This document shows, piece after piece, positions 6,396-14,326 of a stretch of 20,852 bases of DNA. Origin of the DNA: a virus; IMG/VR virus record IMGVR_UViG_3300043398_000128, positions 1-20,852 of that record; one strand, 5' to 3'. The position numbers and the translations under genes are program-made. Numbering within the stretch: the first letter of the stretch is position 1; the number at the start of each line of letters is the position of its first letter. The notes beneath the pieces were generated by a model. That model had not been told where the DNA came from and did not search any database. It worked only from the letters and a program-made list of their open reading frames with translations.

Positions 6396-6463
6396 ACTCC
6401 TACCCTCGTCGGAGAAACCGAATCCGAAGTGGGGTGGTGCTTCGGATGGAGGGGGTAGGGAGT
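6396..6463. other. Nested stem-loop in the divergent region
   Basis: The outer arms ACTCCTACCCTC (6396-6407) and GAGGGGGTAGGGAGT (6449-6463) pair with small bulges. Inside them, ATCCGAAG (6422-6429) and CTTCGGAT (6440-6447) form a perfect 8-bp stem with a 10-base loop. It could act as a transcript structure in either direction or as a protein-binding site. No T tract follows closely on either side. Confidence 0.5.
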
Positions 6464-6490
6464 GTCTACGCGGCGGTGTTTCTAAAAAAT

Positions 6491-6518
6491 TTTGCAAAAA
6501 ATTTCTTCGCGCTAAAAT
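6491..6518 (+). promoter_or_regulatory. Candidate rightward promoter for the packaging genes
   Basis: TTTGCA (6491-6496) or TTGCAA (6492-6497) is spaced 15-16 bases from TAAAAT (6513-6518), the best sigma70-like pair before the small terminase start at 6550. The spacing is shorter than ideal, and the -35 overlaps an A/T-rich near-palindrome that could be an operator. This is a weak prediction from consensus matching alone. Confidence 0.35.
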
Positions 6519-6549
6519 CCCCGTACATCGTTCACAGATAAAAGAAGCC

Positions 6550-7152
6550 ATGCCAGCAGGGCAACCCATCACCCGGACACCGAAGCGAACAAAAGCCAAG
6601 CCCGAAGGTCGTGGCACCGCCGTGCGCAAGTCACCCGACACCTCGACCATGGCTGCTGCGGCGTCTGTCAGCCCTGACAAGCCGCTCACTGAGAAGCAGC
6701 GTCTGTTTGCCAAGCACTACGCCGCGGGTGACTCAATCCCGAACGCGATGGCACGGGCCGGTTACTCCACCGCGCAGTACAGCCTGGGTTACCGGATGAT
6801 CAAGATGCCGAACGTGATCCGTGTGATCGACGAAGAACGGCGTTTGTTCGAGCAGCAGAACGAGATGACCCGGCGCAAGGTCATGGACATGCTGCTGGAG
6901 AGCTATGACTTTGCCAAGCTGGCTGCGGAACCCGCGTCGATGGTCTCTGCTGCCCGGGAGATCGGTCGGATGTGCGGTTACTACGAGCCTAGGAAGGTCC
7001 AGGTGGACGTGAATGTGCAGGGTTCGATCGCAATGGGCCGTATGAATGCACTCTCAGACGCGGATTTGCTGAAAATCATCGAGTCTGGGGCAGCGCCAGC
7101 CCTCCTGGAAGGCCCAGAAACGGCCGTAGGGGACGATTTTGACGAAGAGTAA
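6550..7152 (+). CDS. terS: Terminase small subunit
   Basis: This 200-residue protein likely recognises the packaging site on phage DNA and hands it to the large terminase. After a basic, disordered N-terminus, LTEKQRLFAKHY (about residues 44-55) followed by an AMARAGYST helix matches the helix-turn-helix start of Terminase_2-type small subunits. The central helices (PNVIRVIDEERRLFEQQ) and an acidic C-terminus fit the usual oligomerisation and TerL-contact regions. ATG 6550 has only a weak AGAAG site; extension to 6376 would run through the regulatory stem-loops. The end overlaps the TerL start by 14 bases, so the two are translationally coupled. Confidence 0.85.
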   Translation: MPAGQPITRTPKRTKAKPEGRGTAVRKSPDTSTMAAAASVSPDKPLTEKQRLFAKHYAAGDSIPNAMARAGYSTAQYSLGYRMIKMPNVIRVIDEERRLFEQQNEMTRRKVMDMLLESYDFAKLAAEPASMVSAAREIGRMCGYYEPRKVQVDVNVQGSIAMGRMNALSDADLLKIIESGAAPALLEGPETAVGDDFDEE

Positions 7153-8833
7153 GGGCAAAGCAGCCCCGTCGCCTAAAAACGCCCAAAAAGCACCCCCTAC
7201 TCAACCCCCTACTCAACCCCCTGCTCAACCCCCTGCACCCCAACTTAACCCCCTCGCGCTGGCCCAGAAGGAGCTGGCCGAGCGGGTCCTGGCCAAACGT
7301 CGCCTGATTCCGTTCACTCAGCGCATCAACCCGCGCTACGACGCGGGTTGGGTGCACCGTGACATTGCTCGTCGGCTGGAGAAGTTCAGCGACGACGTGG
7401 CCAAAGGGCTCTCGCCCCGCCTCATGATCCTGATGCCACCGCGTCATGGCAAAAGTGAGCTGGCCAGCCGGATGTTCCCGGCCTGGCACCTGGGGCGCAA
7501 CCCTGATCACGAGATGATCGCGTGCTCGTACAACGTGTCGCTCGCTATGTCCTTCAGCCGCAAGGTGAAGGAGGTGTTCAACGACCCGAGCTACCAGAGT
7601 GTGTTCGAGACGCGGCTGCACCCGGACTTTCAGGCCAATGAGGAGTGGGGTATTCAGGGCACGCGAGGTGGCTACGTTGCCGCGGGTGTGGGCGGTGGTA
7701 TCACGGGTAAGGGCGCGCACGTCCTGTTGATCGATGACCCTATCAAAAACGCCGAGGAGGCCGACAGTGCTGAAACACGTGAAAAGCTCTGGGATTGGTA
7801 CGGATCGACTGCTTACACGCGTCTTGCTCCTGGTGGCGGGGTGCTGGTCATTCAGACGTGGTGGCACGACGACGACCTTGCTGGACGTTTACAGGTCGCC
7901 ATGGCCACTGACGACGAGGCCGATCAGTTCGAGCTGGTGAAGTACCCGGCGATTGCCGAGCACGATGAGTTTTTGAACCTGGAGACGGACCTTATTGAGT
8001 ACGACGTGGCGCAGGTGCCTGCCGACACCGCGCACGGCATTGAGTTCGAGCACAACACCACACCCTACCGGTTTATTCGCCCCAAAGGCGCGCCGCTGCA
8101 CCCGGAGCGCTACGACCTGATCAAGTTGAACCGGATCAAGAAGACGATTCCGAATCGTTTCTGGGCTGCGCTGTACCAACAGAACCCGGTGCCGGACGAT
8201 GGTGCGTATTTCACGAAGGACCAGTTCCGTCGTCGCCCGTTGCCTAGGCTGTCCGAGAGCAATGTGTTCGTTGCCTGCGACTTTGCGATCAGCGAGAAGA
8301 AGCAGAACGACTACACCGTGATCGCCGTGGGGCTGCAGGACAGTGAGGACGTGCTGCACGTGGCGGAAATTGTGCGTTTCAAGTCGGGGGACGGCATGTT
8401 CATCGTTGAATCGATACTCAATACGTGCAAGCGGTGGCATAATCCCAACCTGGTGCTGGGGTTTGAGGATGGGCAGATATTTCGTGCCATTGAAAGCCTC
8501 TTGAAGAAGAGGATGAGGGAGCGGCAGTATTACCCCTCGACCCAGTTACTGAAACCCATTACCGACAAGCTGGCCCGTGCAAGACCTTTGCAAGGGCGGA
8601 TGCAACAGGGGATGGTGAGCTTCGCTGATGGTGCTGAGTGGTTTGACACTGCTCGCACGGAGATGCTTCGGTTCCCGGCCGGTGTGCACGACGATCAAGT
8701 CGACGCGCTGGCCTGGATGGCGACAATGGCGGTGGGTCGAGAGCCCCCGCGCATCAAACAGGCGAAGGCTCTAAAGTCATGGAAAGACAAGCTCAAGGGT
8801 TACAGCGGTTCGGTCAGTCACATGGTGGCGTGA
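7139..8833 (+). CDS. terL: Terminase large subunit (packaging ATPase and nuclease)
   Basis: This 564-residue motor pumps DNA into the prohead and cuts it. The ATPase has Walker A PPRHGKSE (100-107), Walker B VLLIDDP (195-201) and the VIQTWWHDDDLAGR segment (237-250) typical of phage terminases. The RNase H-like nuclease begins near CDFAIS (Asp381), with GFEDG around 441-445 and HDDQVDAL (517-524) supplying further acidic residues. The start is TTG 7139, because AGGGG lies about 7 bases upstream and no ATG precedes the ATPase region. The N-terminal 40 residues are a proline-rich tail built from a 12-bp tandem repeat (7193-7240). Confidence 0.93.
   Translation: MTKSKGKAAPSPKNAQKAPPTQPPTQPPAQPPAPQLNPLALAQKELAERVLAKRRLIPFTQRINPRYDAGWVHRDIARRLEKFSDDVAKGLSPRLMILMPPRHGKSELASRMFPAWHLGRNPDHEMIACSYNVSLAMSFSRKVKEVFNDPSYQSVFETRLHPDFQANEEWGIQGTRGGYVAAGVGGGITGKGAHVLLIDDPIKNAEEADSAETREKLWDWYGSTAYTRLAPGGGVLVIQTWWHDDDLAGRLQVAMATDDEADQFELVKYPAIAEHDEFLNLETDLIEYDVAQVPADTAHGIEFEHNTTPYRFIRPKGAPLHPERYDLIKLNRIKKTIPNRFWAALYQQNPVPDDGAYFTKDQFRRRPLPRLSESNVFVACDFAISEKKQNDYTVIAVGLQDSEDVLHVAEIVRFKSGDGMFIVESILNTCKRWHNPNLVLGFEDGQIFRAIESLLKKRMRERQYYPSTQLLKPITDKLARARPLQGRMQQGMVSFADGAEWFDTARTEMLRFPAGVHDDQVDALAWMATMAVGREPPRIKQAKALKSWKDKLKGYSGSVSHMVA
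7193..7240 (+). repeat. 12-bp tandem repeat encoding the TerL proline-rich tail
   Basis: Four 12-base units starting with CCCCCT follow one another at 7193, 7205, 7217 and 7229. The first two are identical (CCCCCTACTCAA), the third differs by one base and the fourth diverges at its end. Each unit adds four residues (PTQP-like), so gain or loss of a unit keeps the frame. Confidence 0.85.
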
Positions 8834-8852
8834 TGACGCTCGCGAGTAGCAA

Positions 8853-9785
8853 ATGACCTGGCGTACTCTTATCCGCGAAGACTTTAGTACCGATATGGAC
8901 GGGTACTACATGCCTTTCGTTGGGCGGTCGTTCACAGGGAATGCTGGTACTGCGTACTTGTCGGCGACGTACAACTGGGGCGCCACAGGCCCGTACACCC
9001 AATCCCCCAACCCCTACCCAGGGGACACCAACTTCCGGCTCCGCTCCGGTGGGGTGCATGTGTCAGGCGGGGTGCTGCGTGGGCTCCCCGACGAGTATTG
9101 TGTGAAGCACTTTAACCCCGGCGTGTACGGTACGCTGCAGGACCCGATCCTGTCGTTCACGTCCGATACCTACAACCTGACGAAACCGTACGGCTGGGAC
9201 GACAACTACCCATACCCCCCGCCAGTCTTGGTCGGTTTAGGAAAGAACTACCAGTGGGTCTTTGGCTTGGGGGGAGGGGTGTTCATTGGGCAGGGGATGA
9301 GGGTGTCAGCAGAGATCTCGCTATCTGGTCCTGTGTCGGCTTGGCACCGGTCGATCGGGGATGATGGTCGGGTTTCGTTCTACGTTGAAGCGCCGAACGG
9401 GGATTGGGGGTACGGAGCCGTCAGCCCCGACGAGACCTTCTGGGAGTGGGAGTTTGACGGGCAGTATGACTCGGTAGTCGACGCAGGTACAGGCGACATC
9501 ACCACTGCGGTGACTATAGAAGTATTCCCGGACAGGGCTGTGTTTTTCTTCGGTGTCTCCAAGGAGGCGAGCTTTGGGGGTCGTGTGTTCCCGCCGGACT
9601 CACAGGTCTGGCTGACCTGTGCGCCGCCCGCCACACACGACCGCATGGGTACTTGGGGGAACTCCATCAGTATCGACTACAACAACATCATCGACCCCCG
9701 CGTCGGTGGGATCAGCCTCTTTGAGATCCAGGCGTTTGAGAGTACCGGTTTTTGGCGCTCTCTGAAGAATACAACCGAGGTGTAA
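8853..9785 (+). CDS. Unknown beta-rich protein between TerL and portal, 310 aa
   Basis: This gene fills the space between TerL (stop 8833) and portal (start 9788), where many phages have nothing. The product is rich in Gly, Tyr, Phe and Asp, has few Lys, and alternates short hydrophobic strands (RVSFYVEAP, TIEVFPDRAVFFFGV). That pattern suggests a beta-sandwich, possibly of the concanavalin/LamG-like lectin type. No signal peptide, membrane segment or catalytic motif was recognised. ATG 8853 is the only early start, because a TAG precedes it in frame at 8847. The ribosome site is weak, so coupling to TerL is likely. It may be a virion surface, decoration or receptor-binding protein; this is inference from composition and position. 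Confidence 0.8.
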   Translation: MTWRTLIREDFSTDMDGYYMPFVGRSFTGNAGTAYLSATYNWGATGPYTQSPNPYPGDTNFRLRSGGVHVSGGVLRGLPDEYCVKHFNPGVYGTLQDPILSFTSDTYNLTKPYGWDDNYPYPPPVLVGLGKNYQWVFGLGGGVFIGQGMRVSAEISLSGPVSAWHRSIGDDGRVSFYVEAPNGDWGYGAVSPDETFWEWEFDGQYDSVVDAGTGDITTAVTIEVFPDRAVFFFGVSKEASFGGRVFPPDSQVWLTCAPPATHDRMGTWGNSISIDYNNIIDPRVGGISLFEIQAFESTGFWRSLKNTTEV

Positions 9786-9787
9786 CC

Positions 9788-11938
9788 ATGCCCATCGACA
9801 CTCAAAAAGCCACCAAACAGTGGACTCGCTACGCCTGGGCCCGTGACAACGGGCATGCCCAGTACGTCCAGAATGCGGAGAAGTGTGACGCTTTTTTCCG
9901 CGGAGACCAGTGGGACCGTGCCGACAAGATTGCATTGGAGCGGGTGCGCCGCCCGGCGATGACGATCAACAAGATCCTGAGCACGATCTCCAACGTGATG
10001 GGGGAGCAGATCTTCAACCGGGCTGAGATCAGCTTCCGGCCGAGGAACGGCGCCCCTGTGGAGACGGCGGAGATCCTGTCGAAGGTCTTCAAGCAGATCA
10101 GCGACAACAACCAGCTGGACTGGAAGCGCAGTGATATGTTCGCCGACGGTGTGATCACCAGCCGTGGCTTCTTGGACGTGCGGCTGGACCACAACGACAG
10201 CGTCGAGGGTGAGGTCCGCATTGAGAACCTGAACCCGAAGAACGTCATCATCGACCCGGACGGCGAGGAGTACGACCCGGACACCTGGGGTGAGGTGTTC
10301 ACGACGAAATGGGTCACGGCCGACGACATTGCTGTGTTGTACAACGAGGGGGATGCAGAGCTGCTGCGCAACCGCGAGCAGAGCTACTTCCCGTATGGCT
10401 ATGACAGCATCCAGGCCTACCGCGACCGTTTTGGTGACCGGTTCAACCCGATGTACACAGGCGACTACGACAACAGCAATGTGATGCGCAACATCCGGCT
10501 GATTGAGCGCCAGTACCGTGAGCTGAACCGCCAGAAGCACTTTGTGTCGTCCCAGACGGGGGACATGCGCGCTATACCGGAAGACTTTGACCGCAACCGG
10601 ATTGCCTGGTATGTGGAGAAGTTTGGCTTCCAGGTCACGACGAAGCTGGTGCGTCGCATCAAGTGGACTGCGATTGCGGATAACGTGGTGCTGCACGATG
10701 ACTGGAGCCCGTACAAGCACTTTACGGTGGTGCCGTACTTCCCGCACTTCCGCCGCGGTACGACGATCGGCCTGGTGGAGAACCTGACCGGCCCGCAAGA
10801 GGTGCTGAACAAGGTGACGAGCCAGGAGCTGCACATCGTCAACACCACAGCCAACAGCGGCTGGAAGGTGAAGGCCGGTGCGCTGGTGAACATGACGGTC
10901 GAGGAGCTGGAAGAGAAGGGCGCCCAGACCGGGCTGGTGGTGGAGGTCACGGAGACTGACGCCATCGAGAAGATCCAGCCCAACCAGGTGCCGCAGGGCC
11001 TGGACCGGGTGAGCTACAAGGCCGAGGAGTCGATCAAGACGATCTCCGGCGTCAGCGACAGCATGCAGGGTTTTGACCGTGAGGACGTGGCTGCCAAGGC
11101 GATTGAGAAGAAGCGCCAGGCGGGCAGCACGAACCTGGCCAAGCCGCTGGACAACTTGACCCGCAGTGACTACATCCTGGCGCGCAATGTGTTGGATCTG
11201 GTGCAGACGTTCTACACAGAGGAACGGATTCTGACCATCACCCACGATCAGGTGACCGGCGAGACCGAGAACTTCACCATCAACCAGGTGACACCTGAAG
11301 GCACCGTGGTGAACGACCTGACCATCGGCGAGTACGGCGTGGTGGTGACGAGCGTGCCGGTGCGCGAGACCTTGGAAGACAGCCAGTTCGAGCAGGCCGT
11401 GGCCTTGCGCGAGATGGGCGTCCAGATCCCCGACGCGGTGCTGATTGACGCCAGCCGTCTGATGAACAAGAAGGACATTATTCGCCAGCTCCAGGGCGAC
11501 CAGGACAGCCCAGAGGCTCAGGCGCAGAAGGAACTGCAGCGCCGCGCCCAGGAGGCGGAAGTGGCCAAGGTGGAGAGCGAGGTGGCCCAGAAGGGCGCCG
11601 ATGCCCAGCTCAAGCAGGCCAAGGTCCAGGAGACCATGGTCAAGACCCAGATCGCTGCCCAAGGCGAGCCAGACGACGGCTCGGGGCAGGCGAAGATGGC
11701 CGAAGCCGAAGTCAAGGCAGGCCAGGCAGAACATGAAGCGTCCCTGAAGGAACGTGAGTTCGAGCGCGATACACAGCTCAAGATGATGGAGTTCGGCCTC
11801 AAGCGCGAACAACAGAACAATGAGCTGCGCCTCAAGTCGCACCAGATGGCCGCGGACCGAGCAGACCGCCGCGCACAGATGACAGCCCAGGCAGCGGCGG
11901 CTGCACAACAACCGCAACCAGCGAAAGGCAACACATGA
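9788..11938 (+). CDS. Portal protein, P22-like
   Basis: This 716-residue protein would form the 12-fold ring at the capsid vertex through which TerL drives DNA. The N-terminal RRPAMTINKILSTISNVMGEQ block (about residues 57-77), the FRPRNG turn and the NLNPKNVIIDPD segment (about 150-161) are characteristic of the P22-type portal family. From about residue 577 to the end it is a long, charged, Ala/Gln-rich helical region like the P22 barrel. ATG 9788 has GAGGTG 6 bases upstream; the frame to 9752 overlaps the preceding gene. Its last codons overlap the scaffold start as ATGA, so portal and scaffold production are coupled. Confidence 0.9.
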   Translation: MPIDTQKATKQWTRYAWARDNGHAQYVQNAEKCDAFFRGDQWDRADKIALERVRRPAMTINKILSTISNVMGEQIFNRAEISFRPRNGAPVETAEILSKVFKQISDNNQLDWKRSDMFADGVITSRGFLDVRLDHNDSVEGEVRIENLNPKNVIIDPDGEEYDPDTWGEVFTTKWVTADDIAVLYNEGDAELLRNREQSYFPYGYDSIQAYRDRFGDRFNPMYTGDYDNSNVMRNIRLIERQYRELNRQKHFVSSQTGDMRAIPEDFDRNRIAWYVEKFGFQVTTKLVRRIKWTAIADNVVLHDDWSPYKHFTVVPYFPHFRRGTTIGLVENLTGPQEVLNKVTSQELHIVNTTANSGWKVKAGALVNMTVEELEEKGAQTGLVVEVTETDAIEKIQPNQVPQGLDRVSYKAEESIKTISGVSDSMQGFDREDVAAKAIEKKRQAGSTNLAKPLDNLTRSDYILARNVLDLVQTFYTEERILTITHDQVTGETENFTINQVTPEGTVVNDLTIGEYGVVVTSVPVRETLEDSQFEQAVALREMGVQIPDAVLIDASRLMNKKDIIRQLQGDQDSPEAQAQKELQRRAQEAEVAKVESEVAQKGADAQLKQAKVQETMVKTQIAAQGEPDDGSGQAKMAEAEVKAGQAEHEASLKEREFERDTQLKMMEFGLKREQQNNELRLKSHQMAADRADRRAQMTAQAAAAAQQPQPAKGNT

Positions 11939-12942
11939 ACCCACTTTTGAAAGCTCTGATGCACCGTCTGCACGCCCCGATGGACGGGGAAGGCAACGAC
12001 CTGGGAGGCGCCGTAGACCGCGGCGACGACTTCACCCCCACAGATGACGAGCCGGACACCCCCGCAGCCAAGCCTGAGCCGAAAGTGCCCGAGGCCACTG
12101 ACGAGGACGACGTCGACCCTGACGACCCGGACGCCGGGGAGGGGGACGAGCCCAAGGCGGACGACAAGCCCAAGAAAAAGGACCAGCGCATCCCGCTGAG
12201 CCGCCACAAGGACCTGCTGGAGAAAGAGCGCGCAAAACGCGCTGAGCTGGAGCAAAAGCTGCAGCAGTTCCAGCGTGGCGGTGAGGTGGCTGAGCTCAAC
12301 GAGAACATCACCAAAGCCGAGGAGAAGATCATCGGTCTGGAGAAGGACTACGCAAAGCTGCTGGCCGACGGCGAGGTGGAAAAAGCCTCAGCGCTGATGA
12401 GCCAAATTCGCAACCTGGAGCGCCAGGTGGTGGAGTCCAAGAGCGACATGAAGATTGCCGCAGCCGAGGCCCGGGCAACTGAGCGCGCTCGCTACAACAT
12501 TGCCCTGGAGCGCATTGAGCAGGCCTACCCTGAACTGAACCCGGAGTCCGACGACTTTGACGAAGAGATGATGCAGGACATCGTCGACCTGAAGGCATCG
12601 TACGAAAGCCGCCGCGGTCTGACCCCCACAGATGCCATGCAGAAGGCCGTGGAGAAGATGCTCGGCACCCGCACCAAGGCGCAGCAGAAGGCCATTGACA
12701 CCACGCCCCGTGTGAGCGACAAGGACGTGGCGAAAGAGGTCAAGGAAGAGCGCAAGAAAGAGGCGGTCAAAAAGACCCTGGACGCCGTGGGCAAGCAGCC
12801 GCCCAATGCGTCGAAAGTAGGGTTGGACAGCGACAAGGCCGGTGGTGCTCTGACGGCCAAAGACGTCATGAAACTGAGTCAGGACGACTTCGGCAAACTC
12901 AGCGACGAGATGCTGGCCCGTATGCGTGGCGACGAGCTGTGA
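11935..12942 (+). CDS. Scaffolding-like protein, 335 aa
   Basis: This gene sits between portal and capsid, the usual place for a scaffold. The N-terminal part (about residues 20-80) is very acidic and disordered (DEPDTP, EDDVDPDDPDAGEGD). A long coiled coil follows (about 85-180, KERAKRAELEQKLQQF). The C-terminal third is basic and helical. This architecture is typical of scaffolds that guide capsid assembly and then leave, though sequence alone does not prove the role. The start ATG 11935 overlaps the portal stop as ATGA. A strong terminator-like structure lies after the stop, so scaffold and capsid may be transcribed at different levels. Confidence 0.78.
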   Translation: MNPLLKALMHRLHAPMDGEGNDLGGAVDRGDDFTPTDDEPDTPAAKPEPKVPEATDEDDVDPDDPDAGEGDEPKADDKPKKKDQRIPLSRHKDLLEKERAKRAELEQKLQQFQRGGEVAELNENITKAEEKIIGLEKDYAKLLADGEVEKASALMSQIRNLERQVVESKSDMKIAAAEARATERARYNIALERIEQAYPELNPESDDFDEEMMQDIVDLKASYESRRGLTPTDAMQKAVEKMLGTRTKAQQKAIDTTPRVSDKDVAKEVKEERKKEAVKKTLDAVGKQPPNASKVGLDSDKAGGALTAKDVMKLSQDDFGKLSDEMLARMRGDEL

Positions 12943-12970
12943 TCCATAAACACCCATAAAAATTTGCCAC

Positions 12971-13023
12971 AGACCGTTGCGGTCTTTGACCTCGTTCATC
13001 TATTGACGAACGAGGTCTTTTTT
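12971..13023 (+). terminator. Tandem hairpin terminator between scaffold and capsid genes
   Basis: A small stem AGACC-GTTGC-GGTCT (12971-12985) is followed at once by a perfect 10-bp stem, GACCTCGTTC (12988-12997) with GAACGAGGTC (13008-13017). TTTTTT (13018-13023) completes a standard intrinsic terminator. It lies about 30 bases after the scaffold stop. Readthrough or a new promoter is needed for the capsid gene. Confidence 0.8.
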
Positions 13024-13033
13024 GTTGTACACT
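13003..13033 (+). promoter_or_regulatory. Weak promoter candidate upstream of the capsid gene
   Basis: TTGACG (13003-13008) is a 5 of 6 match to the -35 consensus. TACACT (13028-13033) is a 4 of 6 -10 match, but at 19-base spacing. The elements overlap the terminator stem and T tract. A capsid-specific promoter would make sense here, but the match is marginal. Confidence 0.25.
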
Positions 13034-13110
13034 TGAGGCATCTCGGTTAGGGCGAGGCTCCCGACAGCAGCCTTCCACACTTCGTTGGTCGAGACGACAC
13101 ATCGGCAAAG

Positions 13111-13132
13111 AGCGCGGATTTCTCCGCTTTTT
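13111..13132 (+). terminator. Second terminator-like hairpin in the capsid leader
   Basis: GCGGA-TTTC-TCCGC (13114-13127) is a 5-bp stem followed by TTTTT (13128-13132). It lies 28 bases before the capsid start codon, so it would stop or pause transcripts entering the gene. A stem of only five pairs may be a weak terminator or an attenuator. Confidence 0.4.
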
Positions 13133-13160
13133 GATCGCCTATCGTCTAAGGAGTGCCACC

Positions 13161-14270
13161 ATGGCATTGACCAACTTTGCCGCGTTGACCGCGGAACAAA
13201 AAACCGTTTGGGGTATGGACCTGTGGAAGCAGGCCCGCAACAACAGCTTTATCAACCGCTTCTTGGGCAAAGGCCCCAACAGCCTGATTCAGCACATCAC
13301 TGAGCTGAAGAAGAATGAGAAGGGCGCCCGCGCCGTGATCACTCTGTTGGCTGACTTGCAGGGCGACGGCGTTGCCGGCGACCGCACGCTGGAAGGCAAC
13401 GAAGAAGCCCTCCAGACCTTCGACCAGGTGATCCGCATTGACCAGTTGCGTCATGCCAACCGTCACGAAGGCCGCATGGCTGACCAGAAATCGATCGTCG
13501 AGTTCCGTGGCAACAGCCGCGACCTGCTGGCCTACTGGCTGGCCGACCGTATCGACCAGTTGGCGTTCTTGACCATGTCTGGCGTGTCCTATGCCAAGAA
13601 GAACAACGGCGCGAACCGCGTCGGTTCTGACCTGACGAACCTGGAGTTCGCCGCTGACGTGTCTGCCCCGACCGCCGCCCGCCGCTTGCGTTGGGACGCC
13701 ACCAACGGGCTGATCGCCGGTGCCGCTACCAGCGACATCGCCGCTGAGGACACCCTGACCTGGGCGACCTTCGTGCAGCTCAAGGCCTTTGCCAAAGAGC
13801 GCTACATCCGTGGCGTGAAAGAGGCTGGCGGCGAGGAGACCTTCCACGCGTTCGTTACGCCCCAGGCCATGGCCAAGCTGAAGATGGACCAGAACTACAT
13901 GCTCAACCTGCGCCACGCAGTCGAGCGTGACAAGTCGAACCCATTGTTCACCGGCTCGACCGTGAAGATCGACGGCATCTACCTGCACGAGTTCCGCCAC
14001 GTGTACAACACCTCGGGTGCCGCTTCCGGCTCCAAGTGGGGTGCAGGCGGTGCTGTGGACGGCGTGCAGATGCTGTTCTGCGGCGCTCAGGCACTGGGTA
14101 TGGCCGACATCGGCGCCCCTGAGTGGGAAGAGAAAGAGTTCGACTACGGCAACCAGCAGGGTATCAGCGTCGGCAAGATCGCTGGCTTCCTGAAGCCGAA
14201 GTTCTCGAACATCTACGAGGCCGGCGCCGTTGAAGACTTCGGCGTGATCTCCTGCTACGCAGCTCAGTGA
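13161..14270 (+). CDS. Major capsid protein, N4-gp56-like family
   Basis: This 369-residue protein should form the icosahedral shell. The N-terminus (TNFAALTAEQKTVWGMDLWK, then NNSFINRFLG), the VITLLADLQGDGVAGDRTLEGNEEAL region cut at several points, and the later LRHAVERDKSNPLFTGS block fit the N4-gp56 / DUF4043 family of HK97-fold capsid proteins, judged from memory. ATG 13161 has AAGGAG about 7 bases upstream; the TTG frame start at 13131 has none. Its long structured leader sets it apart from its neighbours. A GNRA-loop hairpin follows the stop. High expression is expected from the strong ribosome site. Confidence 0.88.
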   Translation: MALTNFAALTAEQKTVWGMDLWKQARNNSFINRFLGKGPNSLIQHITELKKNEKGARAVITLLADLQGDGVAGDRTLEGNEEALQTFDQVIRIDQLRHANRHEGRMADQKSIVEFRGNSRDLLAYWLADRIDQLAFLTMSGVSYAKKNNGANRVGSDLTNLEFAADVSAPTAARRLRWDATNGLIAGAATSDIAAEDTLTWATFVQLKAFAKERYIRGVKEAGGEETFHAFVTPQAMAKLKMDQNYMLNLRHAVERDKSNPLFTGSTVKIDGIYLHEFRHVYNTSGAASGSKWGAGGAVDGVQMLFCGAQALGMADIGAPEWEEKEFDYGNQQGISVGKIAGFLKPKFSNIYEAGAVEDFGVISCYAAQ

Positions 14271-14278
14271 TGAGTAAC

Positions 14279-14298
14279 GGGTGGGCGCAAGCCCGCCC
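14279..14298 (+). other. GCAA-tetraloop hairpin after the capsid gene
   Basis: GGGTGGGC (14279-14286) and GCCCGCCC (14291-14298) form an 8-bp stem with one G-T wobble and a stable GCAA loop. No T tract follows, so it is more likely a message-stabilising or processing structure than a terminator. Confidence 0.6.
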
Positions 14299-14326
14299 TG
14301 CATAACCAACTTCTTAGGAGCCCGAC

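Larger units (their letters stand above)
6277..6549. promoter_or_regulatory. Divergent control region between leftward and rightward units
   Basis: No gene is supported in these 273 bases. In order it contains TGAGC-GAAAT-GCTCA (6309-6323), a near-perfect palindrome GCCGAGCTTGCTCGGC (6341-6356), a nested stem-loop of about 68 bases (6396-6463) and an A/T-rich near-palindrome around 6484-6503. It is bordered by divergent start codons at 6276 and 6550, so promoters for both directions are expected here. I could not find a convincing leftward promoter. Confidence 0.6.

Noticed and set aside
6376-6549. N-terminal extension of the small terminase to 6376
   Set aside because: It runs through the nested stem-loop and the promoter candidate, and lacks a ribosome site. 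ATG 6550 gives a normal-sized small terminase.
7076-7867. A 263-codon - strand frame opposite TerS end and TerL start
   Set aside because: It contains the reverse reading of the TerL 12-bp repeat and has no support of its own; TerL motifs fix the + strand as coding.
9677-11944. A 755-codon open frame on the - strand opposite the portal gene
   Set aside because: It mirrors the codon pattern of the GC-rich portal gene, has His/Leu/Val-rich low-complexity content, no ribosome site and no recognisable domain. The + strand gene is clearly portal.
13146-14309. A 387-codon open frame on the - strand opposite the capsid gene
   Set aside because: Antisense shadow of a confidently identified capsid gene and it would cross the capsid leader structures.
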